Assembly: GCA_017622995.1 (NCBI GenBank)
Contig: JAGAQA010000017.1
Span: forward strand, 1 to 63,650
From: Oscillospiraceae bacterium
GTDB lineage: Bacteria; Bacillota; Clostridia; Oscillospirales; Oscillospiraceae
Direction: 5' to 3'
DNA length: 63,650 nt
Shown: positions 17,391 through 25,863 of the stretch, in pieces
Position numbering within the stretch: position 1 is the first letter of the stretch
How the letters are laid out: the number at the start of each line of letters is the position of its first letter
Position numbers and translations under genes: made by a program
The notes under the pieces: generated by a model
The model's database searches: none
The model's input: the letters and a program-made list of their open reading frames with translations, nothing else
What the model was told of the DNA's origin: nothing

Positions 17391-18620
17391 TTACTTGAAG
17401 TTGATGTTGGGGCAGGTGCTCTGATCGAAGCTGTCGCCGTTCTGCATATTGGTCACCTTGATGGTGCCGTCAGAAATCTTCGCGGACAGATCCTTCACAT
17501 AGTCCTGGATCTCCGTCCACTTGGCCTGGGCCTCGTCGGTCTTGGCAATGGCGGCAGAGATGGTTGCCAGATCGGTGATGGAGGTGGAGCCGCTGGCCAG
17601 ATCGAACATGGTGATGCGGTCATACTTATCCAGCTCGCCGTTCATCAGGGCCTCGGTCAGTTCCTTCACAACCACCCGGGTGTTCTTGATGACGGAGGTC
17701 AGGATGTAGCCGGGCTGCTGGCCGTCCTTGTTGGCGTCGCAGTGGATCGCCAGCTTGCCTTCTTCCTTGGCCTTGGCGGCAACGCCGTCGCCGATGGAAC
17801 CGGCCACCGCGTAAACCACGTTGGCGCCGTTGTCATAGTAGGTGCCTGCCACGGTGCTGCCGCCGGCAACATCGGAGAAGCCCGCATCGTACTTTGCGTA
17901 GTAGTCATAGGTTACACCCAGCTCCTGGGCAACGTGCTGCACGCCTTCGATAAAGCCGTAGCTGAACACGGTGATGCCGTCGGAATTGGTGCCGCCGATG
18001 AAGCCCATGGCTCTTGCCTGGGAGGTGGGGGTAAAGCTGTAGCCGTCGCCGAACAGCACATCGGCATTTTCGTTGACCAGGGTTGCCAGCGCGCCCGCCA
18101 GGTAGGAGGACTCATTGACGTTGTACAGAATGGAAATCACGTTGTCGTGGATGGTCTTGCCCTCGGCATCCACGTTGGGGGTGGCGTTAAACACAACAAA
18201 GGTGGTGTCGGGGTACTGGACCGCGATGGGATCGGCACCGGCTTCGCCGCTGACCAGCGCATCGAAATCGTACTCCATGGAGAAAATCAGGTTGTAGCCG
18301 TCCTCAGCCAAAGCGGCCAGGGTGTCACCGGTGCTCTCGGTGGGCTCCACAACCTTGTAGGCAATGCCGTACTGGTCGGCCAGCTCCTTGGCGCCCTCCA
18401 CAGCGGACTGGTTGTAGCCGTTGTCGTTCTGACCGGAAGCGTCGCAGACTACCGCAATCTTTACCTCTGCGGCGGCGGGGGCCTCCGGGGCGGGAGCAGC
18501 AGTCTCACCGGCGGGAGCAGCGGGGGCTGCGGTGGTCGCAGCGGGAGCGGAGCTGCCGCCGCAGGCTGCCAGACTCAGCACCATAACGGCAGCAAGGGCC
18601 AATGTCAGGATCTTTTTCAT
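17391..18620 (-). CDS. BMP-family nucleoside-binding lipoprotein
   Basis: Solute receptor of the operon's ABC importer. A lipoprotein signal (LTLALAAVMVLSLAAC) with lipobox Cys at about 20 is followed by an Ala/Pro-rich tether to about residue 52. The BMP domain then starts with VKIAVVCDASGQNDNGYNQSA and contains YDYYAKYDAGFSDVAGG. This PnrA/BmpA family typically binds purine or pyrimidine nucleosides. First gene of the operon, behind a good promoter at 18712-18740. Confidence 0.95.
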   Translation of the reverse strand: MKKILTLALAAVMVLSLAACGGSSAPAATTAAPAAPAGETAAPAPEAPAAAEVKIAVVCDASGQNDNGYNQSAVEGAKELADQYGIAYKVVEPTESTGDTLAALAEDGYNLIFSMEYDFDALVSGEAGADPIAVQYPDTTFVVFNATPNVDAEGKTIHDNVISILYNVNESSYLAGALATLVNENADVLFGDGYSFTPTSQARAMGFIGGTNSDGITVFSYGFIEGVQHVAQELGVTYDYYAKYDAGFSDVAGGSTVAGTYYDNGANVVYAVAGSIGDGVAAKAKEEGKLAIHCDANKDGQQPGYILTSVIKNTRVVVKELTEALMNGELDKYDRITMFDLASGSTSITDLATISAAIAKTDEAQAKWTEIQDYVKDLSAKISDGTIKVTNMQNGDSFDQSTCPNINFK

Positions 18621-18711
18621 AATTTGGTTCCTCCTTGTTTTTTTGTCAGCCAGATTATGGCTGGATCTGTTGTCTTGTTATCATGTTGTCATGACCACTA
18701 GAACTATTGCT

Positions 18712-18740
18712 ATCTTACTCCAGGATATTTCCCTTGTCAA
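18712..18740 (-). promoter_or_regulatory. SigA-type promoter of the nucleoside operon
   Basis: Minus strand: TTGACA (18735-18740), a 17-base spacer, TAAGAT (18712-18717). The leader of about 85 bases to the ATG holds a small AGCCA/TGGCT hairpin (about 18651-18665) and a GTCATGAC palindrome (about 18688). Either could be an operator. I recognise no purine riboswitch. Confidence 0.8.
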
Positions 18741-18871
18741 TTTGGCATAATTACAAAATTTGTCTCCTTTCTTTTGTATATCCCAAACAAATCCTCACCC
18801 GCCGCCGCCATCCGGCAGCCACCTCCGGTGACGGAAGCCATCCAGAGCACAACAACAGCAGCCTCCCCACG

Positions 18872-18908
18872 AAAACAACCCTCTCAAACCATCGGCTTGA
18901 GAGGGTTG
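18872..18908 (-). terminator. Hairpin with U-tract downstream of the GH4 gene
   Basis: Perfect 12-bp inverted repeat CAACCCTCTCAA / TTGAGAGGGTTG (18876-18887 and 18897-18908) with a 9-base loop. It is followed on the minus strand by TTTTC. It lies about 130 bases past the GH4 stop codon and is the likely terminator of the alpha-glucoside operon. The rest of 18741-19040 holds no gene I can support. Confidence 0.6.
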
Positions 18909-19007
18909 AATTCCGTTCTTTGGTTCCTGCTGCCGCAAGTCTGTCGCGGTGCAGCCAGGGAGGCGTCGTGTAGCGATTCTGTGGGAGGCCGGCTGGAATC
19001 GGTGCGT

Positions 19008-19032
19008 GAATAAGCCGCAACGCGGCTTATTC
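19008..19032. repeat. Perfect hairpin directly after the GH4 gene
   Basis: Inverted repeat GAATAAGCCGC / GCGGCTTATTC, 11 bp with a 3-base loop, eight bases past the GH4 stop. No T-run follows on either strand. It could be an mRNA 3'-end stabiliser or the first part of a two-step terminator together with the hairpin at 18876-18908. Confidence 0.6.
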
Positions 19033-19040
19033 AGCAGACA

Positions 19041-20420
19041 TTACTTCAGCTCCGGCCAGTAGCCCTTGTTGGCCTCGATCATCTCGTCCAGAATCTCCTT
19101 GGCCACGGTCATGCTGGGCACGGTCTTGTTCAGGGTGAAGGCCTGCAGCACCTTCTCGTAGCTGCCTTCGATGCAGCCCTCCACCAGCAGCTTCTCGGAG
19201 TTCACCTGCTGCATCATGAGGCCCTGCTGGAACAGGGGAATGGGATCCCGGGCGATGACCTCGGGGCCGTTCTTGCCGATGTAGGCAGGCAGCTCCACCA
19301 TGGCGTCATAGGGCATATTGGGAATGGCTCCCCGGTTCTCGGTGATGACCAGGAAGCGGGCCTTGGTGTCGTTTTTCAGGGCGATGGCCAGGTCGGCAAT
19401 CCAGTCGCCGTGGCTGCCTGCATAGAAGACCTTCTCATCCACCTTGCCGGTGGCGAGATAGGTGTCCACGCCGTCGAACAGGTTCTTCTCCCGGGTTTCC
19501 ATAACCTCGTTGGCACGGGTGTGGGTGGGATCGGAATGCTCCACAAACTCCTTCTGCTGCAGGTAGTAGTTGAGGTAGGTGTTGGGCAGGTACTCGGGGA
19601 AGTTCTCCATGATCTCATAGACGCCCTTCCACACATAGTACCAGCTGCCCTTGGTGTGCCGGTTGCCCTCGGTGCCGGTGCCCTCCTGCTTGACGGACAC
19701 GCCCAGGGCGGCCTTGTCCTTCAGGTAGGCCGCGGGCATCAGGATCTGGTGCTCCTTGATGTAGGCCCGCAGAGGCTCCATCAGGTCCTTACCCTTGTAC
19801 TCGATGGAGGTGAACCAACCGAAGTGGTTCAGGCCAAAGTAATCGTAGACGATGTTCTCCTTGTCCTTGATTTCCATGGCGGCAGCCACCACGTCGATGA
19901 TGGCGATGGGTATATCGCAGATGTTGATGATCCGGGCGTTGGGCCGCAGCTTCCGGCAGGCCTCAGAGACGATGGCGGCGGGGTTGGAGTAGTTCAGGAT
20001 CCAGTAGTCCTTCTTGGCGTATTTCTCCGCGTCGTCAATGACCTTCATCATGGGGAAGATGGTGCGCATACCGTAGGCCATACCGCCGGTGCCGCAGGTC
20101 TCCTGACCCACGCAGCCGTGGCGCAGGGGGATTTTCTCGTCCTGCTCCCGCATGGCGTACTTGCCCACGCGCATCTGGGCGAAGATGAAGGAGGCGTCGG
20201 TGTAGGCGGTTTCGGGGTCGGTGGTGACGGTGAGCTGAATGTCGCACTTGAGATCCTGGTGCAGAATCCAGTCCACAACCACAGCTACCTTGTCCTGGCG
20301 CTCCTTGTCGATGTCGAACAGACGGATTTCGTCCACTTCCAGCTCGGCCTTGCGCAGGGCGATGGACTTGACAATACCGGCGGTGAAGGTGCTGCCGCCG
20401 CCAACAATGGTAATAATCAT
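19041..20420 (-). CDS. malH: GH4 6-phospho-alpha-glucosidase
   Basis: NAD+- and metal-dependent family 4 glycosidase cleaving phosphorylated alpha-glucosides made by the PTS. The N-terminal IVGGGSTFTAG is the NAD site. The motif Cys-Asp-Ile-Pro (C168-P171 from this start) is the alpha-glucosidase type; beta enzymes carry CNVP there. About 459 residues, normal length. AAAGGA is 8 bases before ATG 20420 and only 2 before ATG 20426, so I prefer 20420. Last gene of an antiterminator-EIICB-GH4 operon. Confidence 0.9.
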   Translation of the reverse strand: MIITIVGGGSTFTAGIVKSIALRKAELEVDEIRLFDIDKERQDKVAVVVDWILHQDLKCDIQLTVTTDPETAYTDASFIFAQMRVGKYAMREQDEKIPLRHGCVGQETCGTGGMAYGMRTIFPMMKVIDDAEKYAKKDYWILNYSNPAAIVSEACRKLRPNARIINICDIPIAIIDVVAAAMEIKDKENIVYDYFGLNHFGWFTSIEYKGKDLMEPLRAYIKEHQILMPAAYLKDKAALGVSVKQEGTGTEGNRHTKGSWYYVWKGVYEIMENFPEYLPNTYLNYYLQQKEFVEHSDPTHTRANEVMETREKNLFDGVDTYLATGKVDEKVFYAGSHGDWIADLAIALKNDTKARFLVITENRGAIPNMPYDAMVELPAYIGKNGPEVIARDPIPLFQQGLMMQQVNSEKLLVEGCIEGSYEKVLQAFTLNKTVPSMTVAKEILDEMIEANKGYWPELK

Positions 20421-20456
20421 ACTCATGTTCCTTTCTTTCAGAGATGGGGAATTTCA

Positions 20457-20592
20457 TCAATTGACAGTTGATCGTTGACAATTGTGGAATCCCTTCGGGA
20501 TAAATTCAAAATAAGCTGATTTTCAGGTCAATTTTTGAATCATCCCCGCAGGGGATTCCTTCATTGTCAATTGTTCATTGTCAATTGTCAAC
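20457..20592. repeat. Family A dispersed element, copy 2
   Basis: Same termini as the 2348 copy: TTGACAGTTGATCGTTGAC plus ATCCCTTCGGGAT on the left, ATCCCCGCAGGGGAT plus TTGTCAATTG units on the right. The AT-rich core differs. It lies inside the PTS-GH4 gap of an operon. Confidence 0.85.
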
Positions 20593-20625
20593 TCTGCTGA
20601 GTGGCTCCAGGCCGCTCGGCGAAAT

Positions 20626-22203
20626 TTACAGCTTTGCCAGCTGATCCTCCACAGCCTGGCGCACCTCGGCCACATGCTGGCCGTAGATGATCTGAACGTC
20701 GTTGCCCTTCTTCACAATACCCCGGTTGTCGGACTTGTTGATCAGCTCCTCATTCAGCAGGCTGGGATCCGCCAGGGACACACGCAGACGGGTGATGCAG
20801 TTTTCCACGGTCTTGATGTTCTGCTTGCCGCCCAGGCCCTGGATGATGTTCATGGCCAGCTCGTCGGAGCCGGTTTCGGCCTTGGCCGTCACCTTCTCCG
20901 CGGGAGCAGCGGCGGTCTCACCATCACCCAGGGACTTCTTCTCCCGGCCGGGGGTGTGGTAGTTGAACTTCTTGATGAGGAAGGTGAACACCAGGAAGTA
21001 GACCACGATCTGCAGCAGGCCCAGGACCCACATGAGCCACATCCGGTTGGTCTTGTCGGCATTGGCGATGTTGGTCAGGATGCTGCCCAGCAGGTTGCCG
21101 TTCCACAGGGCCACCACGCCGAAGGCCTTCAGCAGAGCCATAAACAGGCCCGCGATGGCGGAGTGCAGCAGGTACAGCAGGGGAGCGGCGAAGATGAACA
21201 TGAAGTCGATGGGCTCGGTGATGCTGGACAGGCAAGCGCTGATCACCAGGGGCAGGATCATAGTGGCGGTCTTCTTCCGGTTTTCGGGATAGGCAGTGTA
21301 GATGAAAGCCGCGCCAATGCCGAAGTAACCGAACATCTTGGTAAAGCCGATGGAGGTATAATAGATGCTGTCGGAGAACCGGGCAACGGGCATATTCATC
21401 TCCGCTACCACGATGGGATAGGCGCCCACAATGGTGGTCTCGCCCAGCTGCAGCACGCCGCCCAGGTCAGAGAACTGGAAGGGGGTGTATACCAGGTGAT
21501 GCAGGCCGGTGGGCAGCAGCAGCCGCTCCAGGAAGCCGTACAGGAAGATGCCGAAGGCGCCGGTGCTCTTGATAACGCCGCCCAGGGCGCTGATACCTCT
21601 CTGCACGATGGGCCATACGGTGTTGGTCACCAGGGCGAACAGAATGGCGGTGACCACCAGCCAGACGTAGGAATAGTTGGCGCCGGCGAAGATCATCATG
21701 GCGCCCTTGAAGCGCTTCTGGAAGGTGCGGTTGTAGACCCAGCCCACGATGCAGCCCAGAATGATGCCGCCGAAGACGCTCATATCCACGCACTGGATGC
21801 CCAGGATCTTGGCCTGGCCGGTACCGTACAGGCCGATCATGGGCTGCTCGGCAGCCAGACCGCCGGTGATGGTCAGCAGGGTGTTGGAGCAGACCAGGTA
21901 CATGACGTAGGTGACGAAGCCCAAAAGCGCTGCCTTATGCTTGTCGTTCTTGGCAAAGGCGGCGGGCAGGCCGATGACGAACAGGATGTTCAGGTGGTTG
22001 ATCATCGCCATGGCGGCATTGTAGATCAGCTTGCCCACCATCTGGATGGGTGCCCACTGGAGGAAGGGCAGGAAACCGGTGATGGTGCTGTTTGTCAGAA
22101 GCACACCGATAACAATGAGGATACCTGCCGGGGACAGATACATCAGCGGCTGCACCATGGCCTTGGAAAAGCTTTCCATGGCGCTCATGATCTTTTGTTT
22201 CAT
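20626..22203 (-). CDS. PTS alpha-glucoside transporter subunit EIICB
   Basis: Imports and phosphorylates an alpha-glucoside such as maltose. The EIIC membrane domain (about residues 1-430) has roughly ten helices and the substrate-site region SITEPIDFMFIFAAP. A short Ala-rich linker joins an EIIB domain with the phospho-cysteine motif ENCITRLRVSL at about 465-475. No EIIA domain is fused, so a separate glucose-type EIIA must supply phosphate. Start ATG 22203 has GAAGGAGAA upstream. The neighbouring GH4 enzyme of the alpha type fixes the substrate class. Confidence 0.92.
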   Translation of the reverse strand: MKQKIMSAMESFSKAMVQPLMYLSPAGILIVIGVLLTNSTITGFLPFLQWAPIQMVGKLIYNAAMAMINHLNILFVIGLPAAFAKNDKHKAALLGFVTYVMYLVCSNTLLTITGGLAAEQPMIGLYGTGQAKILGIQCVDMSVFGGIILGCIVGWVYNRTFQKRFKGAMMIFAGANYSYVWLVVTAILFALVTNTVWPIVQRGISALGGVIKSTGAFGIFLYGFLERLLLPTGLHHLVYTPFQFSDLGGVLQLGETTIVGAYPIVVAEMNMPVARFSDSIYYTSIGFTKMFGYFGIGAAFIYTAYPENRKKTATMILPLVISACLSSITEPIDFMFIFAAPLLYLLHSAIAGLFMALLKAFGVVALWNGNLLGSILTNIANADKTNRMWLMWVLGLLQIVVYFLVFTFLIKKFNYHTPGREKKSLGDGETAAAPAEKVTAKAETGSDELAMNIIQGLGGKQNIKTVENCITRLRVSLADPSLLNEELINKSDNRGIVKKGNDVQIIYGQHVAEVRQAVEDQLAKL

Positions 22204-22257
22204 GGGACATTCTCCTTCTTTCTTCTCAGAAATGGTTTTGGAAATGTTTCTATTTTT

Positions 22258-22288
22258 CGGAAGAACCACGCGCGCTTTGGCTCTTCCG
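22258..22288 (-). other. Intercistronic hairpin between antiterminator and EIICB genes
   Basis: CGGAAGAACCA / TGGCTCTTCCG (one mismatch) begins directly after the antiterminator gene's stop codon. On the minus strand it is followed by AAAAATAG, not a T-run. It is therefore more likely a processing or stability element than a terminator. Confidence 0.5.
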
Positions 22289-23116
22289 TTATTCCCTGTG
22301 TTTCAGCACCTGGGTCAGGTGGATCAGAATGTAGAATTTTTCCTGCTCGTCCATGGTGTGGCCGGTGCTTTGCCGGATGAAGTCCTCCATCCGGGCGATG
22401 CACAGCCTGTGCCGGGGATCCCGGGAAAGCAGCTCGGCATACATGGGGTCGCCCTCTTCTGCGCTGTCCGGGTGGGGCTGCCGGATGCGCTGGGCCAGAA
22501 ATTTCAGATGGGTGGTCAGGCGCATGGTGTCCAGGCTGTTCTGCTGCAAATCGATCCGGTAGGTTTCCCGCACAATGTCCAGGGCGCCCTTGATAAACTT
22601 CAGGGAAAAGTAGGCGGCGTTGCGGTCTACCGAGATGGTGACCAGGTGCAGGGCGATGTAGCCCGCCTCGTCCTCGGGGAGGGTGATGCCGCAGCAGTCC
22701 TCTATGATCTTCAGCGAACGCCTGCCCAGGTCGTACTCCTTCTGATAGAGAAGCTGGGTTTCATTCAGCAAAAGGTTCGGCAGCTGGATGCCCTTTTTCT
22801 GCCGTTCGATGGCAAAGCCGATGTGGTCGATGAGGGAGATGGTGGCCTGATTGCTCATGGAAAAGCCTGCATCCTCTGCCATTGCCAGGATCTGTTCCGC
22901 GGAGCGCATGACGCTGGGTTCCACATCCTGAAGCATCTGGAGGAATTTGGTCTGCATTTCGTCCTGCACATAGTAGATCTTTTCAATGCGGCGCTCCTCC
23001 ACCGGATCCCCCGGCCGCTTCTGAAAGCCGATGCCCTTCCCCAGGACAATGGCCTCCCGCCCGTCCGGCATGACCGTAGAAACCGCATTGTGATTGAATA
23101 CCTTGATTGCCTTCAC
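22289..23116 (-). CDS. BglG/LicT-family transcription antiterminator
   Basis: RNA-binding antiterminator controlled by PTS phosphorylation. The N-terminal CAT domain (about 1-57: KAIKVFNHNAVSTVMPDGREAIVLGKGIGFQ) is followed by two PRD domains (about 65-170 and 172-275) with conserved histidines such as in IALHLVTIS and TTHLKFLA. 275 residues is the family length. GTG start with GGAGGTG five bases upstream. It heads the alpha-glucoside operon. I could not find the RNA target or its overlapping terminator in the leader. Confidence 0.92.
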   Translation of the reverse strand: MKAIKVFNHNAVSTVMPDGREAIVLGKGIGFQKRPGDPVEERRIEKIYYVQDEMQTKFLQMLQDVEPSVMRSAEQILAMAEDAGFSMSNQATISLIDHIGFAIERQKKGIQLPNLLLNETQLLYQKEYDLGRRSLKIIEDCCGITLPEDEAGYIALHLVTISVDRNAAYFSLKFIKGALDIVRETYRIDLQQNSLDTMRLTTHLKFLAQRIRQPHPDSAEEGDPMYAELLSRDPRHRLCIARMEDFIRQSTGHTMDEQEKFYILIHLTQVLKHRE

Positions 23117-23183
23117 AGTAGCACCTCCGTAGAATTTGGATCACCGGACCGGCCGCAGGCTCTGGGGGATTCTCCTAAGGGTA

Positions 23184-23330
23184 ACTATTCAGTGGCATGT
23201 GTCATTGCGTAAAAGCCGCGGGCACTGGTGTGGTGACCGAAGGGAATCCTCTTGCGTGGAATCCCCCGGTTTTTTCGGGTATATCCCGAATGCTTCACGG
23301 CCGAAAACCGCGGCTACTGAATAAGTTCTT
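23184..23330. repeat. Family C-related element with ACTGAATA-type ends
   Basis: About 147 bp bounded by AACTATTCAGT and ACTGAATAAGTT, which are inverted repeats. Inside are TGTCATTGCG and GTGGTGACCGAAGGGAATCC, the latter shared with the copy at 32704. The rest of 23117-23557 is AT-rich with an imperfect palindrome around TTTTTACTGT / ACAGTAAAAA (23333-23370). I see no gene there. Confidence 0.65.
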
Positions 23331-23551
23331 ATTTTTACTGTGCATGCGGAGCTTTTACAGTAAAAAAAAGCATAAGTCCCCAAGTTGGTTTCCCAAATTC
23401 AAGAACTCATGCCTGATCGAACAGTAACACGTACGAGGATTTTTTGATTTTCAAGCCGGGGTAGTTTCTAAAACTGCAACAGAATTTTTGTTGATTTTTC
23501 ACAATTTCTCTTTCTCCCCCGGTTTTTTCCCGATTTCTGCCCACAGTTACA

Positions 23552-23615
23552 AAAAGAAAAGCTGCCGCGTCGGAGGGAGCCCGTCCTTGGGCGCCCGAAG
23601 CCGGCACAGCAGCAT
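23552..23615 (-). terminator. Probable terminator of the GntR gene
   Basis: Long GC-rich imperfect hairpin bounded by GCTGC (about 23563) and GCAGC (about 23610). On the minus strand it is followed by TTTTCTTTTT. It lies 20 bases past the GntR stop codon. Confidence 0.6.
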
Positions 23616-23632
23616 TTTTTGAACGTTATGCA

Positions 23633-24361
23633 TCAGGTATTGGCCTGATCGATGTAGAACTTGTAGTGATCCGTGCGGTAATAGCACTTGAAGGTCTCAA
23701 AGGGGATTTCCTTGCCGTGAAGAATGCCGCTGGTGGTACAGTAGAACAGAATCACCGGCATATTGACGCTGATGCCCAGCAGGGAGGCAATCCGCGCTTC
23801 CGGAAGCACGGCCTCCAGGGTGCGGCGGGATTTGGTAATGACCAGGGAATAATCCTTGCGCAGGACCTCGTACAGGGAGTGCTCCTCCAGATTCACCTTT
23901 TCCAGCCCCGGGAACAGCTTCAGGGGCAGATAGGCATCGGTGTAGTTCAGGGGTTCGCCGTCGGCATAGGTCACACGGCCGATCTTCAAAACCGGATCGT
24001 TGACCATAATATTCAGCCGTCTGGCCCGTTTTTCATCCGCGGGGATCACCTCAGAAACAATGGTTTTCTTGGAAGGAATCCGTCCCAGGCGCAAAACATC
24101 CTCGGTACAGCTGTTCAGCTCAAACAGATTCTGATTGCCCACGTCGCCCTTTACAAAGGTGCCCTTGCCCTGGATCCGGTAGAGATAACCCTCATTCACC
24201 AGCTCGTCAATTGCCTTCCGGACGGTAATGCGGCTGAACTGGTACTTTTCCATCATTTCCCGTTCGCTCTCGATCATCATGCCCTCGGCGTAGACCCCGG
24301 ACTCGATTTTCTCCAGAATGCTCTTTTTGAGGCTGTAATACTTTATCATCTTTCCATCCAT
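23633..24361 (-). CDS. GntR/HutC-family transcriptional regulator
   Basis: 242 residues. The N-terminal winged helix (about 5-75: ESEREMMEKYQFSRITVRKAIDELVNEGYLYRIQGKGTF) is followed by a UTRA ligand-binding domain (about 95-240, with GEPLNYTDAYLPLKLFP and KEIPFETFKCYYR). UTRA regulators sense small metabolites such as sugar phosphates. ATG 24361 has AGAGG six bases upstream; longer forms lack an RBS. It is 98 bases downstream of the symporter gene on the same strand, so symporter control or the alpha-glucoside operon are both possible targets. Confidence 0.9.
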   Translation of the reverse strand: MDGKMIKYYSLKKSILEKIESGVYAEGMMIESEREMMEKYQFSRITVRKAIDELVNEGYLYRIQGKGTFVKGDVGNQNLFELNSCTEDVLRLGRIPSKKTIVSEVIPADEKRARRLNIMVNDPVLKIGRVTYADGEPLNYTDAYLPLKLFPGLEKVNLEEHSLYEVLRKDYSLVITKSRRTLEAVLPEARIASLLGISVNMPVILFYCTTSGILHGKEIPFETFKCYYRTDHYKFYIDQANT

Positions 24362-24459
24362 AGACATCCTCTTTTCTGCGAATGTTCCGGATCTTGCTCT
24401 TTTCATTGTAGGTCAATTACAGCCGTTTGTCAATTCCTTCTTTCAATCGGGAATTGGTA

Positions 24460-25746
24460 TCATTTTCTGTTTGTTTCCTGCTGGCTGGATCCATTCCGCT
24501 TCTTTTTCAGCCAATCCTTGCCGTCCACGAACCGTTCCACAATGTAGCTGACCACATAGTCTCCCGCTGCATTGACCATGGTTGCGGGAGGATCCACCAG
24601 ATTGCCCAGGGCAATGGCAATGGGGTAGGCAATGGCCATCTGCTCTGGGAAGAATACGGTGCACAGCACCAGCTCCCCGGTGCCGCCGCCGCCGGGCACA
24701 CCGGACATGGCAACGGAGGAGAGGGTGGCCACCAGAATGGCCAGAATGGCCTCGCCGGTGCCGAAATTCTTGCCGAAAATGCCGAAGAGGAAGTCCACCT
24801 TGATAATGGCCGACATCGCCGAGCCGTCCATATGCATGGTGGCGCCCATGGGCAGCACAATGTCGGCTACATCCCGGTTGATGCCCGTATCCTCAGCCGC
24901 TTCCAGGTTGGTGGGGATGGTGGCAACGGAGGAGCAGGTGCCGAAGGACACCGCCGCCGGCTTAAACAGGTGCCGGAACATCACCTTCACCGCCCCCTTG
25001 CCGCCGCCGAACCGGGCGTAGATAGGGAAGAACACAAACATATAGGCAAAGCACATCACATAGTAGAGCACCAAAGTCCGGCCGTAGTCACCGATGAGCT
25101 CCGGTCCGTAGGTGGCAACCAGGCTGGCGAAGAAGCCCAAAAAGCCCAGGGGTGCGTAGTAGGTGATGATCTTTACCACCTTCATGGTGCACTTGGTTGC
25201 ATCCTCCAGCAGCTTCGCGGTCATGGTTTCGGGACCGCCGGCCATCTGAATACCGAAGCCGAAAAGCACGGCGAACACGATAAGGGGCAGAATGGCTCTG
25301 CGGCTCCACAGATCCGCAAAGTCCGGCTTGGTAAAGAAGTTGATGATCATATCCGTGACGCCCAGAGTCTGACCGATTTCACCCTCCACCACCGTGTACT
25401 TGCCCTGAACCACCGGATAAATCCGGCAGACCACATACATAATGAGGGCGGCAATGGACGCGGTGACGCAGAAGGTCAGCACCGTCACCCCCATGATCTT
25501 GCCTGCCCGGCGCATGGAGGCCATGTTGGCAATGGCGGAGGTGATGGACAGAAACACCATGGGAACCACAATGCAGAACATCAGGTTAATGAACACGGTG
25601 CCCAGGGGCTCCAGAACCGTAGCGCCGGGGGAAACCAGGTCATCCCCCTGCCGGACCACCGGGAACAGAAGGCCCAGGATGCAGCCGGCAAGGATACCCA
25701 CCAGCATGGAAATCAGAAAGCCATTGTTTTTGATCATTTTTTTCAT
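24460..25746 (-). CDS. Dicarboxylate/amino acid:cation symporter (DAACS)
   Basis: 428-residue secondary transporter of the glutamate/aspartate/C4-dicarboxylate family. Eight or more helices plus two re-entrant loops are expected. Visible hallmarks are the serine-rich loop SFGTCSSVATIPTNLEAA, MGATMHMDGSA, and GGGGTGELVL. Start ATG 25746 has AAGGAGGG upstream. Divergent from an AraC regulator 117 bases away, which probably controls it. Ion (Na+ or H+) and substrate cannot be fixed from sequence. Confidence 0.92.
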   Translation of the reverse strand: MKKMIKNNGFLISMLVGILAGCILGLLFPVVRQGDDLVSPGATVLEPLGTVFINLMFCIVVPMVFLSITSAIANMASMRRAGKIMGVTVLTFCVTASIAALIMYVVCRIYPVVQGKYTVVEGEIGQTLGVTDMIINFFTKPDFADLWSRRAILPLIVFAVLFGFGIQMAGGPETMTAKLLEDATKCTMKVVKIITYYAPLGFLGFFASLVATYGPELIGDYGRTLVLYYVMCFAYMFVFFPIYARFGGGKGAVKVMFRHLFKPAAVSFGTCSSVATIPTNLEAAEDTGINRDVADIVLPMGATMHMDGSAMSAIIKVDFLFGIFGKNFGTGEAILAILVATLSSVAMSGVPGGGGTGELVLCTVFFPEQMAIAYPIAIALGNLVDPPATMVNAAGDYVVSYIVERFVDGKDWLKKKRNGSSQQETNRK

Positions 25747-25794
25747 GACGTACGCCCTCCTTGCAATACATACCCTGATTGTATACCACAACTA

Positions 25795-25824
25795 TTGCAA
25801 AAAAAATGCGGTATATGCTATACT
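25795..25824 (+). promoter_or_regulatory. Promoter of the AraC gene in the divergent intergenic region
   Basis: TTGCAA (25795-25800), an 18-base spacer, TATACT (25819-25824). The same region holds repeated TTGCAAT and TGCAAAAAAATGC-like words and GTATA pairs (25771-25839), plausible AraC operators between the two divergent genes. Confidence 0.65.
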
Positions 25825-25863
25825 GTATGCAAAAAATGCTGTGTGCTTTCAGGAGGGATCACC

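Noticed and set aside
18741-19040. A riboswitch or small RNA in the gap between the GH4 gene and the nucleoside operon
   Set aside because: Two strong hairpins are present, but I find none of the conserved loops of known riboswitch classes. A terminator pair explains them better.
24427-25863. Long N-terminal extension of the AraC regulator
   Set aside because: The open frame runs antisense to the symporter gene. A proper RBS and ATG exist at 25864 and the remaining 275 residues are a complete regulator.
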